A stretch of 64,000 bases of DNA from Euglena gracilis (lineage: Eukaryota > Euglenida > Euglenophyceae > Euglenales). The translations under genes were made by a program, and so were the position numbers. The DNA is taken from assembly GCA_039621445.1 (NCBI GenBank), contig CP154955.1, forward strand, positions 60,605,564 through 60,669,563. The letters run 5' to 3'. How positions within the stretch are numbered: position 1 is the stretch's first letter; each line of letters begins with the position of its first letter. Under the pieces are notes generated by a model that was given only the letters and a program-made list of their open reading frames with translations, had not been told where the DNA came from and did not search any database. Shown one piece after another: positions 28,387 through 39,118 of the stretch.

Positions 28387-28962
28387 GGGTGGAACAACAA
28401 CAACGTAATTCCCAAGATACACCAACCCGGCTATTTTTCTCATGTTGTTGCCGTGTTTCGTTAGCTTTTCATACCTGATTGGAGGTGGCAACAATGACGA
28501 TGATGAAGCTCCTCCAACAGTTGATGGTCTCGTCAATGGTGCAACCACCGTGGTTGTTGGTTGTTGTTTCTTTGTCAAATTTGGGATAATTTCACCCATT
28601 GTCTTCTTTCTCGGATCGACGAGAATGAATCCATCAGTTTTCTTCATGACCGCGACTGGTTTTTGTTCCTGCTTTGGTGCCTGCTTTGGTGCCCTCTTTG
28701 GCTCCTGCTTTGGTTCCTTGCTTTCTTGTGTAACTGAGGTAACACTTGAAGAATCTGCAACCGGGGCACTTTGATCGACAACGGATGAGCTGGATGATTG
28801 TTCTCTTTGATTGTCCATTATTTTGTTAACAATTGTGTCCAAAGTGTCCGTTTGGATTTCGACCGCATCAGACTCAATTATCACAGGTTCCTGGTTCATC
28901 ATCCATTGGTGGAAAACCGTTCGTCCCTCACGTTGAAGACGAATTTTTTCCTTATTTCTCAA
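28363..28962 (-). pseudogene. Unknown gene X, C-terminal part (unit B), first copy
   Basis: A long minus-strand frame. It begins with sequence matching the middle of gene X, then a Ser/Val-rich linker. A repeated KEPKQEPKRAPKQAPKQEQK tract follows, then VMKKTDGFILVDPRKKTMGE and a Thr/Pro-rich part with TRPSTVGGASSSS. The Lys/Pro/Gln repeat is a low-complexity charged linker. With the N-terminal part at 28959-29303 it forms gene X copy 2 apart from one frameshift near 29046. Unknown family. Confidence 0.55.
28387..28658. repeat. Direct duplication unit B, copy 1
   Basis: It matches 29915-30185 nearly base for base (CAACAACAACGTAATTCCCA onward). It encodes the VDPRKKTMGE region on the minus strand. 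Confidence 0.85.
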
Positions 28963-29914
28963 ACATCCCAGCAGAGCAGTGTGTTCGTTGCTGTCTCTCT
29001 TATCATGGACGATGTATGTATGAACAGCGCGGAAAACTGCATAAAAAAATGCCCCTCCTTGTGACCAGGTGAGGGTATTTTCCTCTTGAAGTGCACAAAG
29101 GGGAACATGCCTCTCCAGGTGTGGAGGAATCCCTGAAAGCTCCTCGTAAACAACAACACTTCCCAGTCAACTCCGGAAGGTTTTGATTTGTAGATTTTCC
29201 TGTCAAAGGCCAATCTTGACATCAGTTTTTTGAATGTCTGATTGCAATTAAATCTTTCTGAAACTCGGCTTGCGAGAAACACCGTCCCACCTGCCAACCT
29301 CATTGGCAGCTGACAAAAGTAGCAGAATTAACGACCAGTGACGTATCGTGTTGATCACCCTTCACGTCTGCCCCCGGCTGTCGTGCCACCGTGGTGGTGG
29401 CCCAGCCGGCCACTCCTCAGCCATTAGGGGGGAGGGGAAGCCCCCCTGGGCAGGGCCTCCTCCTCCAGTTCCAGGAATTTGTTAAAGCATTCGGTTGCTT
29501 TGTCAAACATCATAATCAAAATTTCATCAGCCGATTTACCTTCTGTGAGACTTCTCGGCGTCACCGTGTATGTTTCACCATTGCCGTTTGATATGGCGCT
29601 GGTTGCGGTTGGGTGGCGTACTGGTATGGATTTTCTGTCACATGTGCAGGGTAACGAGATTGTCGATACATCACACGTGGCACACTCGGCGGAGGTGGAT
29701 AACTCAAGGGCATTTCTGCCATCTGAGCACCATTGTAACCGTGTAGAGACTGTTTGTGTGAGATTTCTTCACTGCTACATAATCAGTTCCATCGAACTGA
29801 ATCCAGGGGATTTTCTCTCACGAAGTTATAGAATCCCGCAATTGTTTCTCCCCTGAATTTGTGGAACTCTTAAATCTGCTAGAGGAATATCATCACGTCC
29901 TCATATTTCATGAA
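28893..29914. repeat. Direct duplication unit A, copy 2
   Basis: Pairs with 26929-27946. Within it the minus-strand frame from the ATG at 29303 is identical to copy 1 for most of its first 110 residues. An extra-A frameshift then follows at the A7 run near 29041-29047. Confidence 0.9.
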
Positions 29915-30185
29915 GGATGGAACAACAACAACGTAATTCCCAGATAAACCAACCTGGCTATTTTCCTCATGTAGTTGCCGTGTTTCGTTAGCTTTTCATA
30001 CCTGATTGGAGGTGGCAGCGATGACGATGATGAAGCTCCTCCAACAGTTGATGGTCTCGTCAATGGTGCAACCACCGTGGTTGTTGGTTGTTGTTTGTTT
30101 GTCGAATTTGGGATAATTTCACCCATTGTCTTCTTCCTCGGATCGACGAGAATGAATCCATCAGTTTTCTTCATGACCGCGACTG
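29915..30185. repeat. Direct duplication unit B, copy 2 (truncated)
   Basis: Pairs with 28387-28658. Similarity stops abruptly at 30185, inside the coding frame after the MKKTDGF motif. This marks the end of the duplicated segment. Confidence 0.85.
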
Positions 30186-30329
30186 CCTATTTTTTTTCTG
30201 TTGTATGTGTTGGAACAGATGTTTTTTTCCATGTTTAGGACTGACCTGGTTTATATTGCCCCAATTATGACTCATTTGCTTTTTTTATATGATATTTGCG
30301 AAATAATGGATGTTTGGGTGCAGACACGA

Positions 30330-30800
30330 CAATGTCTCCGGGCGGGCATCCGGGGCCGGCGCTTGGAGGAACACCAAGTCAGCAGCTGGGAGCTTGATGG
30401 CGTAGAGACTGCCACCGACGAGGAAGGATCCCACGCGAGGTCCAGCGACACTGGCTTGAGTTTGAACGGCGCCAGTGAGCTCCCGTCGAGCGTGGCGATG
30501 GCACCATCCGCGCCATCGCCCAACCTGTCAGCCTCGTCCTTGGCTTTGGCCCCCAACCTGTACCAGTTCTTCAGCTCTGCCACGCAAATCATCGAATCTG
30601 AGCGGCCGCTGTGAGATCCTCCAGTGCACTGAGCTAGCTGGTAGGATGCACGAACAACAGCCCTCGCCTGTCGGGCCGCGCCAGGAAGTGCGTGCCGTTT
30701 GACTTGGCAACAAAGGGCCCGGGCATGGCCTGGCACCAGCTGGTCCTGGTCGACCTCGCAGATCGGTGTCATTTCCAGTGGCAAGGCCTGGTACAGCTCG
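30330..30800 (-). other. GC-rich coding-like block, strand uncertain
   Basis: This is an island of about 60% GC with long open frames on both strands. The minus-strand frame (ICVAELKNWYRLGAKAKDEA; KPVSLDLAWDPSSSVAVSTP) is 177 codons. The plus frame is Ser/Ala-rich (ELPSSVAMAPSAPSPNLSA). It could be an exon or the edge of a mobile element. No homologue was recognised. Confidence 0.35.
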
Positions 30801-30809
30801 GGCATAAGA

Positions 30810-32098
30810 GGACTCTCGTCAGGACTTCCGTTTGGTTTTCAAGATATAAATTTGGGCATTGTCTTCACAATTCTGTGTTATCTGCAAAAAAGGTCGAAGT
30901 TTGAGGTGAATGAGTTTGCGGGCCAACAGACAGGAAATAGATGATTTGTTTCTTTGGATTGTTACCTCATTGTAAAATAATTATGTCTCATCCCAAGTAT
31001 TGACCAATGATCCCGGCTATCCAGCCTGTAAAAATCCCTTCCATTGGTCTCGATTCAAAGAAATTGTCTCTTTTCCATATATTTCACATGTCTTTGATCT
31101 ATTCCGTGGGATCCCTCTGTGCAGCAGAATTTTCTGCTGGCCTTGCAGACCATCTTTTCTTTTAGATCTTCTTCATCTTTTGTAAGTGATGCTAGTCAGA
31201 GCTCCAACCTGCTCGTAAGGTGTGTGCAGATTGTTTTGCTTCCCTTGAGGGGTGCCATCAGGTTTAGCCAATTGAGGTATCACCCGTCCGGCCTCTGCAG
31301 TCTTGTCCGCCCTGGTTCCACCGCCCTTACAGCTATTGGCATCTGTAGATTCCTCACGTCCATATTTGGGTTGGAATGAGGGAGACGCAAAGCATCCTCC
31401 AGTGTTACCAGTTCTCTTGGCATCCAACGGTGATTAGATGTACATCATGTATCACGGAATTGTGCGATGGTGCAGGGCACATCCAGCGTTGATCTTCTTC
31501 AAACAAAGAGCACCTTTTTGTGGGAGCCATCAAACAGCACATAATTTTTGGGAATTCAAAAGAAGCCCATGCCACAGGGCTTTTTGAGAAGCTTTTTTTT
31601 ATAAAGGAATATGGAACATCCACCACTGACACAAAAATATATGTTTTTTATAATGCTTTTGGGGGGCGGAATGCTTTCCCCAAATCCCCTTTTTTTGCCA
31701 AATGACAAGTTGGCTGACTAACTGTTGGGTCGACTGACCAGTCGTCTGTGGATCCAACAGTTTAATGTAGTCCCCAACGTGATGTATTTCAGGGAAATGA
31801 ATTTGTTTTTGCCAGCAAAAAGGCAATAGTCATATCCAGAGGAGTTTTCATGAAAACCTGCACGAAACCACTGGTAGGTAGGCCATAGCAATGCAGGCAA
31901 TGGAAGCAGGATGGCAGAAATCGGCAGAAATTGGCAGGGCCGTTTTACCATTTTCTCCAAAAAGAAATTTGTCGCATCGAAGTTGAGATATAATATCTGC
32001 AAAACCAGTCACATTCCGAAATAACATACATTTTCCCCCATAGGGGCTATATGGTGGTTGGGCCGGGGGGGGGGGCATAAGTGTTAAAGATTGAGGAA
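30810..32098. other. No recognised gene
   Basis: Moderately AT-rich DNA. Only short frames occur, and no repeats were matched elsewhere in the window. Confidence 0.35.
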
Positions 32099-32471
32099 CA
32101 GGGTTCGACATGAGGAGGGTGTCACGGCCCCCACACACTGCGGGGGACCCCCCTTCCCTTGACCGCAGGGGGGTTCATCCCCCCCCCCCACCTGCCAATT
32201 GGGGTCTGGACCGACCGGGGGGAATCCGGAAAACCCAAAGGTCAATATTTTCCTTCCAGTGCTTTGAACAGATAATTTTTGGCAGTTTTAACAAATGTTC
32301 GCCCAAAAGTGCCCAGGCATTTTGGGTCAATTTGGGGGGGGGGACTTTTCACCCCAGCTCTTTGCCCGAGCCAAAGGTTGGTTTTTGGCCGCAACATTGT
32401 TCAGGTGGTACCCCCCCTCCTTGACTGGAGGCGGGGCGACCCCCCCCCGCCTTTGTTGAACTCGGGTTCCC
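32099..32471. mobile_element. TIR element, GTTYGATATAAGG family (copy 3, degenerate)
   Basis: The left end CAGGGTTCGACATGAGGAGG and the right end TTTGTTGAACTCGGGTTCCC are degenerate forms of the 21.5- and 52.1-kb ends. The internal order of C-block, GGTCTGGACCGACC, AT-rich core, TTCAGGTGG and C-block is the same. It has more substitutions, so it is an older copy. Confidence 0.6.
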
Positions 32472-34570
32472 TACCCTCCTCAACCATTCTAATGCTGGCA
32501 GGATACAGCAGAGAATATCTCGCGTTTGTCCCCACTGCCAAAGGGCATGGCTGGGGACGAGGAAGTGTTTGCCGTCCATCCAGGGGCCCTTCGGCCTTGC
32601 CCGCCACGGCCATCTGTTGCTGACCACCACCACCACCCCCCACTCCCCCTCTGCTTGCCTTGCCCACCCTTTCGGCCTTCCGGGAGGCTTGCCCTTACAG
32701 GTCAAGGAAGGTTCACGGGTGTATTCTGTTCTGCGCATTGATGAAAGATAGAGGATTTTGATGGAGCACATTGATCAAATGGAATTTCCCTTTAATTTTT
32801 TTGCAGATGGGTTGGCAGGGATTCATTTTATAGATGCGCGTATATATTCACAGTGTATGCGGGCAGGCAGCACAAACACCATATGCGTGCGCGCACGGTG
32901 AGTTCTGCATGCAGTACCGGAGCCATATCTGTTCAAATATATTACTCGAACTCCCTCTTTGTTCCATTTTGCATCAAACGAGAAGACGGATGCCAAACAA
33001 TACAACGCCCATCAACCCAGCCCCCTCCCCCCAGGCCTCACTGCCGAGCCTCTGCGGTTTGCCCAGCTGCGGCGTGCCTGGCCTGAGCCATCCCCACGCT
33101 CAAGTGCGGGGGAGGGGCCCTGTGGCCCTGTGGCTCGCACCACATTCACGGCACACCAACCCACGCCCTCCGCCGGTCAGCAGGGGAACCCGATGCGGCT
33201 TTCTCGGCACTCTTCTTCCATCGTCGTCCTTTGTGATGGACACAAGAGCCCAAACATAACGCTCCTGAACCATTTTTTTTTTAACCCAGAGAATCAACAA
33301 AAACCACAAATAAGTTTCGTGACTTATTTTTGGGTCTGTGGTTGGAATCCTCCACGGGTGGGTCTTGTTTTTGGATTTTTTCCCTTGACCAAAGAAAGTC
33401 ACCATTTTTAGGGTTTCCTCGCAAAACTTTTCTTTGGGCGCTTCATTCCATGTGTAACTTGGTCCAAATAGTGTGGCCCATGACAGATGGGAAGCTTGTT
33501 CCCCTTAAGCACCTCCCTTGGGCCTAAAAGACTGATGGGCAAAGGGCTGGACTGGTGCTTGATTGTGTTCAAAAATTGAAAGTCAAAAACAAATTCGTTC
33601 TTTGACAGTGTTGGGCTGATGGATTGTGGTCCAATGGTGCTGGACACCAACTCCCTTTTTTTTCCTGAAGGCGACCCATTTTTGCCAAAGTGTGGCATTT
33701 TCATTTTAATTGACATGTGCTGGGACGGGATTTTGCTAAAGGATCGCCCTGCTCACATGGGGGGGGGGGGACAATCAGCCCTCTCTGTGGCAGTTGAAGA
33801 CCAGTGGGCGGTCGACCGAAGCCGATCGTCCGCGGGTTGCGGTGCTGGTACAACCAAGGAACTCACAATTGAGACAGAGGGGCGGGAGGTAACAGGGAGG
33901 CGTTGCGCTCCGAGGGCGTGAACTGCTCTAGAAAGCCAAAAAGGTTCAATGAAAGGGGGCACATGCCTTTCGAGCCAAAATAGAAGGAATTCATCATTCT
34001 TGTGCATAAAATGGGGTCTTTAGTATTTTTTTTCAGGGAAGTTTTTCACCGTCCCCAAAGCTTCGCATCAAAGGGGGCCATACATTTGGGGGAGGGGGCT
34101 TATTTTTGGGTTTCTGCTTGGTGGCTCAGGGGGTGTTTGTTGTTGGGAATTTTTGGGTGGGGTCAAGCAATGTCTCAGAAAAGATTGAGAATTAAAGTGT
34201 TAGCCCAAAAATAAAGTGAAGTTTATTAACCGCCATCTAGCAGTAATTGGAGCACACACCCGCCATAAACCCATTTATGATGCCTGGTTGAATCTCGCAG
34301 TGGGAGATTTGAGATTTCTTTGTCGGAATCAATGTTTTCCCACATTTTTTTCGCATCATTTCTTGCCTCTTATTTTCATACCGTCGTTTATGTACAGGTT
34401 GGCATGATTGGTGAAATCTTGCTTCAGCTTTTTCTGGGACCCTTCCTCTGTGGCTCCACAGGGTGGGTTTATATACGGCCGCGTGTACGCATCTTACCGG
34501 CCTCTGTTGGATGTTCCTGTTGTGGTGGCGGCTCAGCTGCTCTGCAGAGCCACAATGAATTTCCCTTCAG

Positions 34571-34601
<31 letters not shown>

Positions 34602-35330
34602 CGCGCGGGTGTGTGTGCGTGCGTGCGTGCGTGCGTGTGTGTGTGTTCTGTGCGCAGCTGTCTGTTTGTCTGTATCTTTTTTGCCTGTCTGTCTGTGTAC
34701 ACATGTGTGCTTGCCACATTAAATGACTAGGTGCATGTTTTGCGAACATTTATTTGTGTCTGTTTGCCCTGGGAGATTCAGTTTTGCCAGCAAAACAATT
34801 GCAAACCCCCCTCCATTAAAACAGAATTTTGGTGTAAAAACCTTGCGATCGTGGAAACTCTGTGGGGGGCAGATAAATGGGGAGTCAGCATAGGTGGGCT
34901 TGCTGAAAATGTGGTTCTAATTCAGGAGAAGGTTGTTATAGGAGTTGTGTGGAGGGATCCATTTCAGCTCCTGATCTGCACTGATGAAGCTTTCAAAACA
35001 TGCAGTTGGGTGTCTTTTGTCTAAGTCTGTAACCTGCAGTCGCTCACATGAATGCAACCCCAAACAGAACAATACAATGCTCCACAACATGATGTGACGT
35101 GACGCGAATTTGAAGAGCGCAATGTGAGACACACCTGGGCACTACATGTCCAACAGGCCTGCTTGCAGAACAAACACCTCTTGTTCGGGTTGTAACTTCT
35201 GTCTCGAGTGGAATATTTGGTTTCACCAAACACCTGTCTCAAACGACCATCCCCCTGTTCTGACGTATGTTTTGTCATTTTCAGTGTATGTAGGACACAG
35301 AGGGGAGTGATGCATGCAAAACCTGTGTGA
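32472..35330. other. No recognised gene
   Basis: Mixed C-rich and AT-rich DNA. A diverged dispersed repeat at about 33590-33720 shares the phrase TTTTTGCCAAAG and a similar minus-strand peptide with 56.8 kb. A GT/GC microsatellite lies at 34571-34647. Nothing else was recognised. Confidence 0.3.
34571..34647. repeat. (GT)n/(GC)n/(GTGC)n microsatellite
   Basis: A GT run passing into GC, then GTGC tetramers, then GT again. It follows directly after TTCCCTTCAG. Confidence 0.9.
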
Positions 35331-35454
35331 TATGTGCGCCTGTGTGTGTGTGTGTGTGGTGTGTGTTGGTGTGTAGATGAGTTGTGTATGTTGTCTTGTG
35401 TGTGTGCGCATGTGTTTCGCGGGACCGCTGCCTGTCTTCCACCCCTCCTGCCAG

Positions 35455-35627
35455 GGGTCGCCCTCGGGTTCGTGGTGTGTACCGCGGCAGCGGGCACGGC
35501 GGTGCTGGCGCGCAGGGCTGTGCTGCGCCGGGAGGGGTCGCCACCGCCCCGCCTGAAGGACCGCCCGGATCCGGCCCGCGCCCGGACTCAGCGGGCAGGG
35601 CATGGGCCACCTGGCTTTTTTCATTGA
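35455..35627 (+). CDS. Candidate GC-rich exon, unknown
   Basis: It follows a good acceptor (CTCCTGCCAG). The plus frame encodes a hydrophobic segment (VALGFVVCTAAAGTAVLA) and then an Arg/Pro-rich tail with a stop at 35625. It could be the terminal exon of a gene just upstream of the CofD-like gene. An alternative frame is also open, so identity and frame are uncertain. Confidence 0.3.
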
Positions 35628-35976
35628 TTTAAAAGATATCGGCGCAATGCGGAGAAATTTTTAAGCGCAGTCAGAAATGGCCAAAACACGCTGTTTCTGG
35701 TTTGGGGGGGGGGTTACAGCTTTGCCGCATGCTCATTTTTTGATATCCGTGTTGGTTGGGTTTTTTTGGCAAATATTCGACGTTGCCGTCCTTGGCCCAG
35801 CTCAGGCACAACCGCAGTCCAGCCCCCCCCCCCCTCCCCCCCAGCCAGCCAAATTTCCAGACCTGGCCCAGCAACCCCCCCCCCCCCGGTCTTCAAAGAA
35901 GATGCTCCCGCCGCCCATGCCCTCCTGTGCCCCGCCCTCCGCCCGGGGACCTCTGGCCCCCCACTGTGTCCCCGGA

Positions 35977-36060
35977 CCCCACCGCCTACGGCCCCGCCCT
36001 CGTGCTGTTCAGCGGCGGGTCCGCGTTCGACGCCACCGTCACTGAGGTGGCCGCCGCCGC
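35977..36060 (+). CDS. CofD-like gene, exon a (N-terminal motif)
   Basis: It encodes [20 protein letters not shown], the nucleotide-binding-type N-terminal strand and Gly loop of the family. The initiating ATG and the exact ends were not resolved. A donor at ACTGAG|GTGGCC is possible. Confidence 0.65.
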
Positions 36061-39000
36061 CACGCGCCTGCACTCACCACACCCAATACACAGGCAACCT
36101 TGTGTTGCCTCCTGGTTCTTTTTCTGCTGCCACCAAAGAATCCTGGGACACACTGAAGTTTCCTTTTAATGTTTAGCACTTACAAAATAAATGACTGGGT
36201 GTCACTGGGCATGGCTGCTTTGAGGACCCCGTGGATGGGGTTTTCCAATTGGGCATGACTGGGTGTGGGATCTGGGAGGACTACAGGTGTGGGGTCAAAC
36301 ATGTGTATCATTATTTGCTTCATATTATTCTTTAGTATTCATTGTCGCCCATTTGGTTGTTCCCAGTGTTGGCAACCCCTGGCCGTGTGGCTCCGTCCCC
36401 CCTTTTTCGTGGCGGCGGCGATGGAGGCGAAGCTGACCACCCGCACGGCTTATGTGGTGCCCATCTCCGATAACGGAGGCTCAAGCAAGGAGATCATCCG
36501 TGTGCTGGGTGTGATTTGGCTGATTTTTTTCTTTCTTTGGATCGTGTGGCCCTCCAAATCAAGATGGCAACCTTTGTCCAATATCATCATCGCACCGTTG
36601 TAATTACCCCGGTCTGTACGGGAATCCCCAAAACGCTGTGGGTGGTGGGTGGAGGGTCTGACCCCCCCCCAGGCCTTGTCGCATTTCCAGGGGCTCCGAT
36701 TTTAAGGTCAAAATTTTCTTTGCACAGTGCCATGATGGGTGGGGGGAGGTAGAACCCCCCACACCACTCCTTTCCTTATAACCCTGAATTAGGCCCCCCT
36801 GTGTCCGTCCAACCCCCGCCAAAAAACCTGGGTCGTATTTCGGGTCCTTTGCTGGAAATCCCCAGGGGGGGGGGTCATTTTTTCTGAACAAATTTTTGGA
36901 TTTATTCTTGACTGACCCGGGCCCAAAATTTTTTTGTGAAAACTTAGCATTTCTGTTGTTAAATTTTTTGGTAATTTTTTCAGGGAAAATTTTCACTGTC
37001 CCCGCTGCTTTGCGCGCCGTCAAGGGGTTCTTGTTTTTGGGGTCTTATTTTGGGGGGGGGGTTACCCAATGAGCGACCCTTTTGTTCAGACAAAAAAGCC
37101 AATATCAAAGGAAACCAGACAGCAAGCCATTCCAATGACATTCACAATCACACACATAACAAAATTGTTGTCGCCGTTGACGTGGCCGCAATGCCATTCC
37201 TGGAGTTCCACTGACATTGTCACTGGAGCGGAGCCCCCCCACCGCCCGCATCCCACAGGCGGCCCAGCCATCGGTGACATCCGCTCGCGCCTCATCCGGC
37301 TGTCGCACCCTCGCTCCGGACAGGCGGGCCCAAAAGCCCAGTCGGACTGCGTGCGGCCATGGACCGGAAGGACACGTTGCTTTGGTTTCTGCACCAGGCT
37401 TGTTCTCAAGGAATCAAGGAAGGTCGCCCCAGGGGGGGGGGCAGGCAGGGAGGGGGGCATTTTCAACCCCTGGGCAATAAAGCAAACCCCAAATGAAATT
37501 TTCCCTGTTTTGACCCTGGCCTTGGCTTTATCCCCCTGCCGGACTGAATCAAGCCAGCAGAAGCTCAGTTATTTTACTCCGAAGGCACACTATAGCCTTA
37601 AATGCAGCATGAATTATGTGGAAAAAAAACTGAAGAAGTCAGATGAAGTCATTAAACATCATTTTGGTGATTCAACGTGTTTTTTTATCAACAACATTTG
37701 GGTGGCATTTGGTGTACACCTGTCTTTTATTGCATATTTTGTCCCATGTGTCTTCATCATTTTCTCTCTAACAGTGGAAGTTTGGTGGTCGGGCGGGTTT
37801 ATTATTGCATCTGCATATTTATTGTTGCATCTGCATATTTATTAGGGTTTATTTTTGTTCTGCTTTTTTTAAAAAAAAAGATCCTCGGGGGGAGGGCTGG
37901 TGGAGCCCCAAACCCCCTGTGGGGGGAAGGCACACACCAAGAGGTCTGGGTCTGGGCATTGGTGCATCCGGAAATTTCCATGAAGCATCAGAAATTTTGG
38001 ATGAAAATGGCCAAGATGACAGGTGTGTGCGCTTTGATTTACTGGGGTTTTGCATGGATTTGCACATTTCAAAAAACGGAGATGGGATTTGACATAATTT
38101 TTCAAAATCAAAGGGGGAAACCTTGATTTTGGGTTGGGTTGGGTTGAGTGCAAAAGCTTGAGCAGCACACAAGCACAGCCTTGCCCCACACAGCAGCACC
38201 TCAAGCCAGCTCTTCCTCACCGCTTTGTGCAAATCTGAGGCCAGTTGTGCGAGAGCAAAACTATTCAATTTTGTCACCTTTTTGGTTTGCCACTCAAACC
38301 CCAGCACAGGCAAGGGGGCGAGGTGGTCAATACCGGGGTGGGTGGCTTTTGGTCCCAGCTTTGGACAACACATGCTTCCAGCCCCTGTCAACGCCTGCTG
38401 TGGAAGGTGCCCCAATCCCAACCCTGACCTTATTCTCACAAATAATATCACATAATACCCAACTCCTCCAAACGTTGCCCGACAACGGTACATTTCCCAG
38501 GCGAAACGGACCAAAAAATCCAAAAGGTCGGACCCGGGTAACCCCATACTACCCCCTTTCAGACACTCTATTTGGTTCCGGGAAGGTTGCAAGTGGAATA
38601 TGGCTGCCATGCGTGGGTATGGATGGATGGATGGATGGATGGATGGATGGATGGATGGATGGATGGATGGATGGATGGATGGATGGATGGATGCATAGGG
38701 GGCAAGCTCCCCACATTAAGCCTGCCATGATGTTCGCTCTGTGTTGGAAGGGCCCCCCTGGCCCCAGCGAGGACGAGTCCGTCATTGCACTGCTCAGCCA
38801 CCGGCTCACGGGTGAGTCCCGGGACGCGGCCAAGACGGAGTGCCTCCGCATTGTGGATGGTACGCGACCAGGCAGGGGCTGCTGTCTTGGTTGTCTTGGA
38901 TCCCCCGAGAGACACCCGTAGCGTATGCGCAACCACACATCGCCACCACCGCCGCCGCCACCACCACCATTATTGGTTTGCGTGTCATCATGTATTTGTT

Positions 39001-39086
39001 GCACACACAAATACACACACACACACCCACCCACCCACACACCCACACACACCCACACACACACACACACCACACTCACGCACGCA

Positions 39087-39118
<32 letters not shown>

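Noticed and set aside
30600-30610. GCGGCCGC (rare cutter site) suggesting vector or cloning junction.
   Set aside because: No vector sequence on either side; a single 8-mer in a GC-rich block is not evidence of contamination.
32834-33411. Overlapping plus-strand frames with Pro/Arg-rich sequence.
   Set aside because: Three frames are open at once and none has a recognisable motif or exon boundaries.
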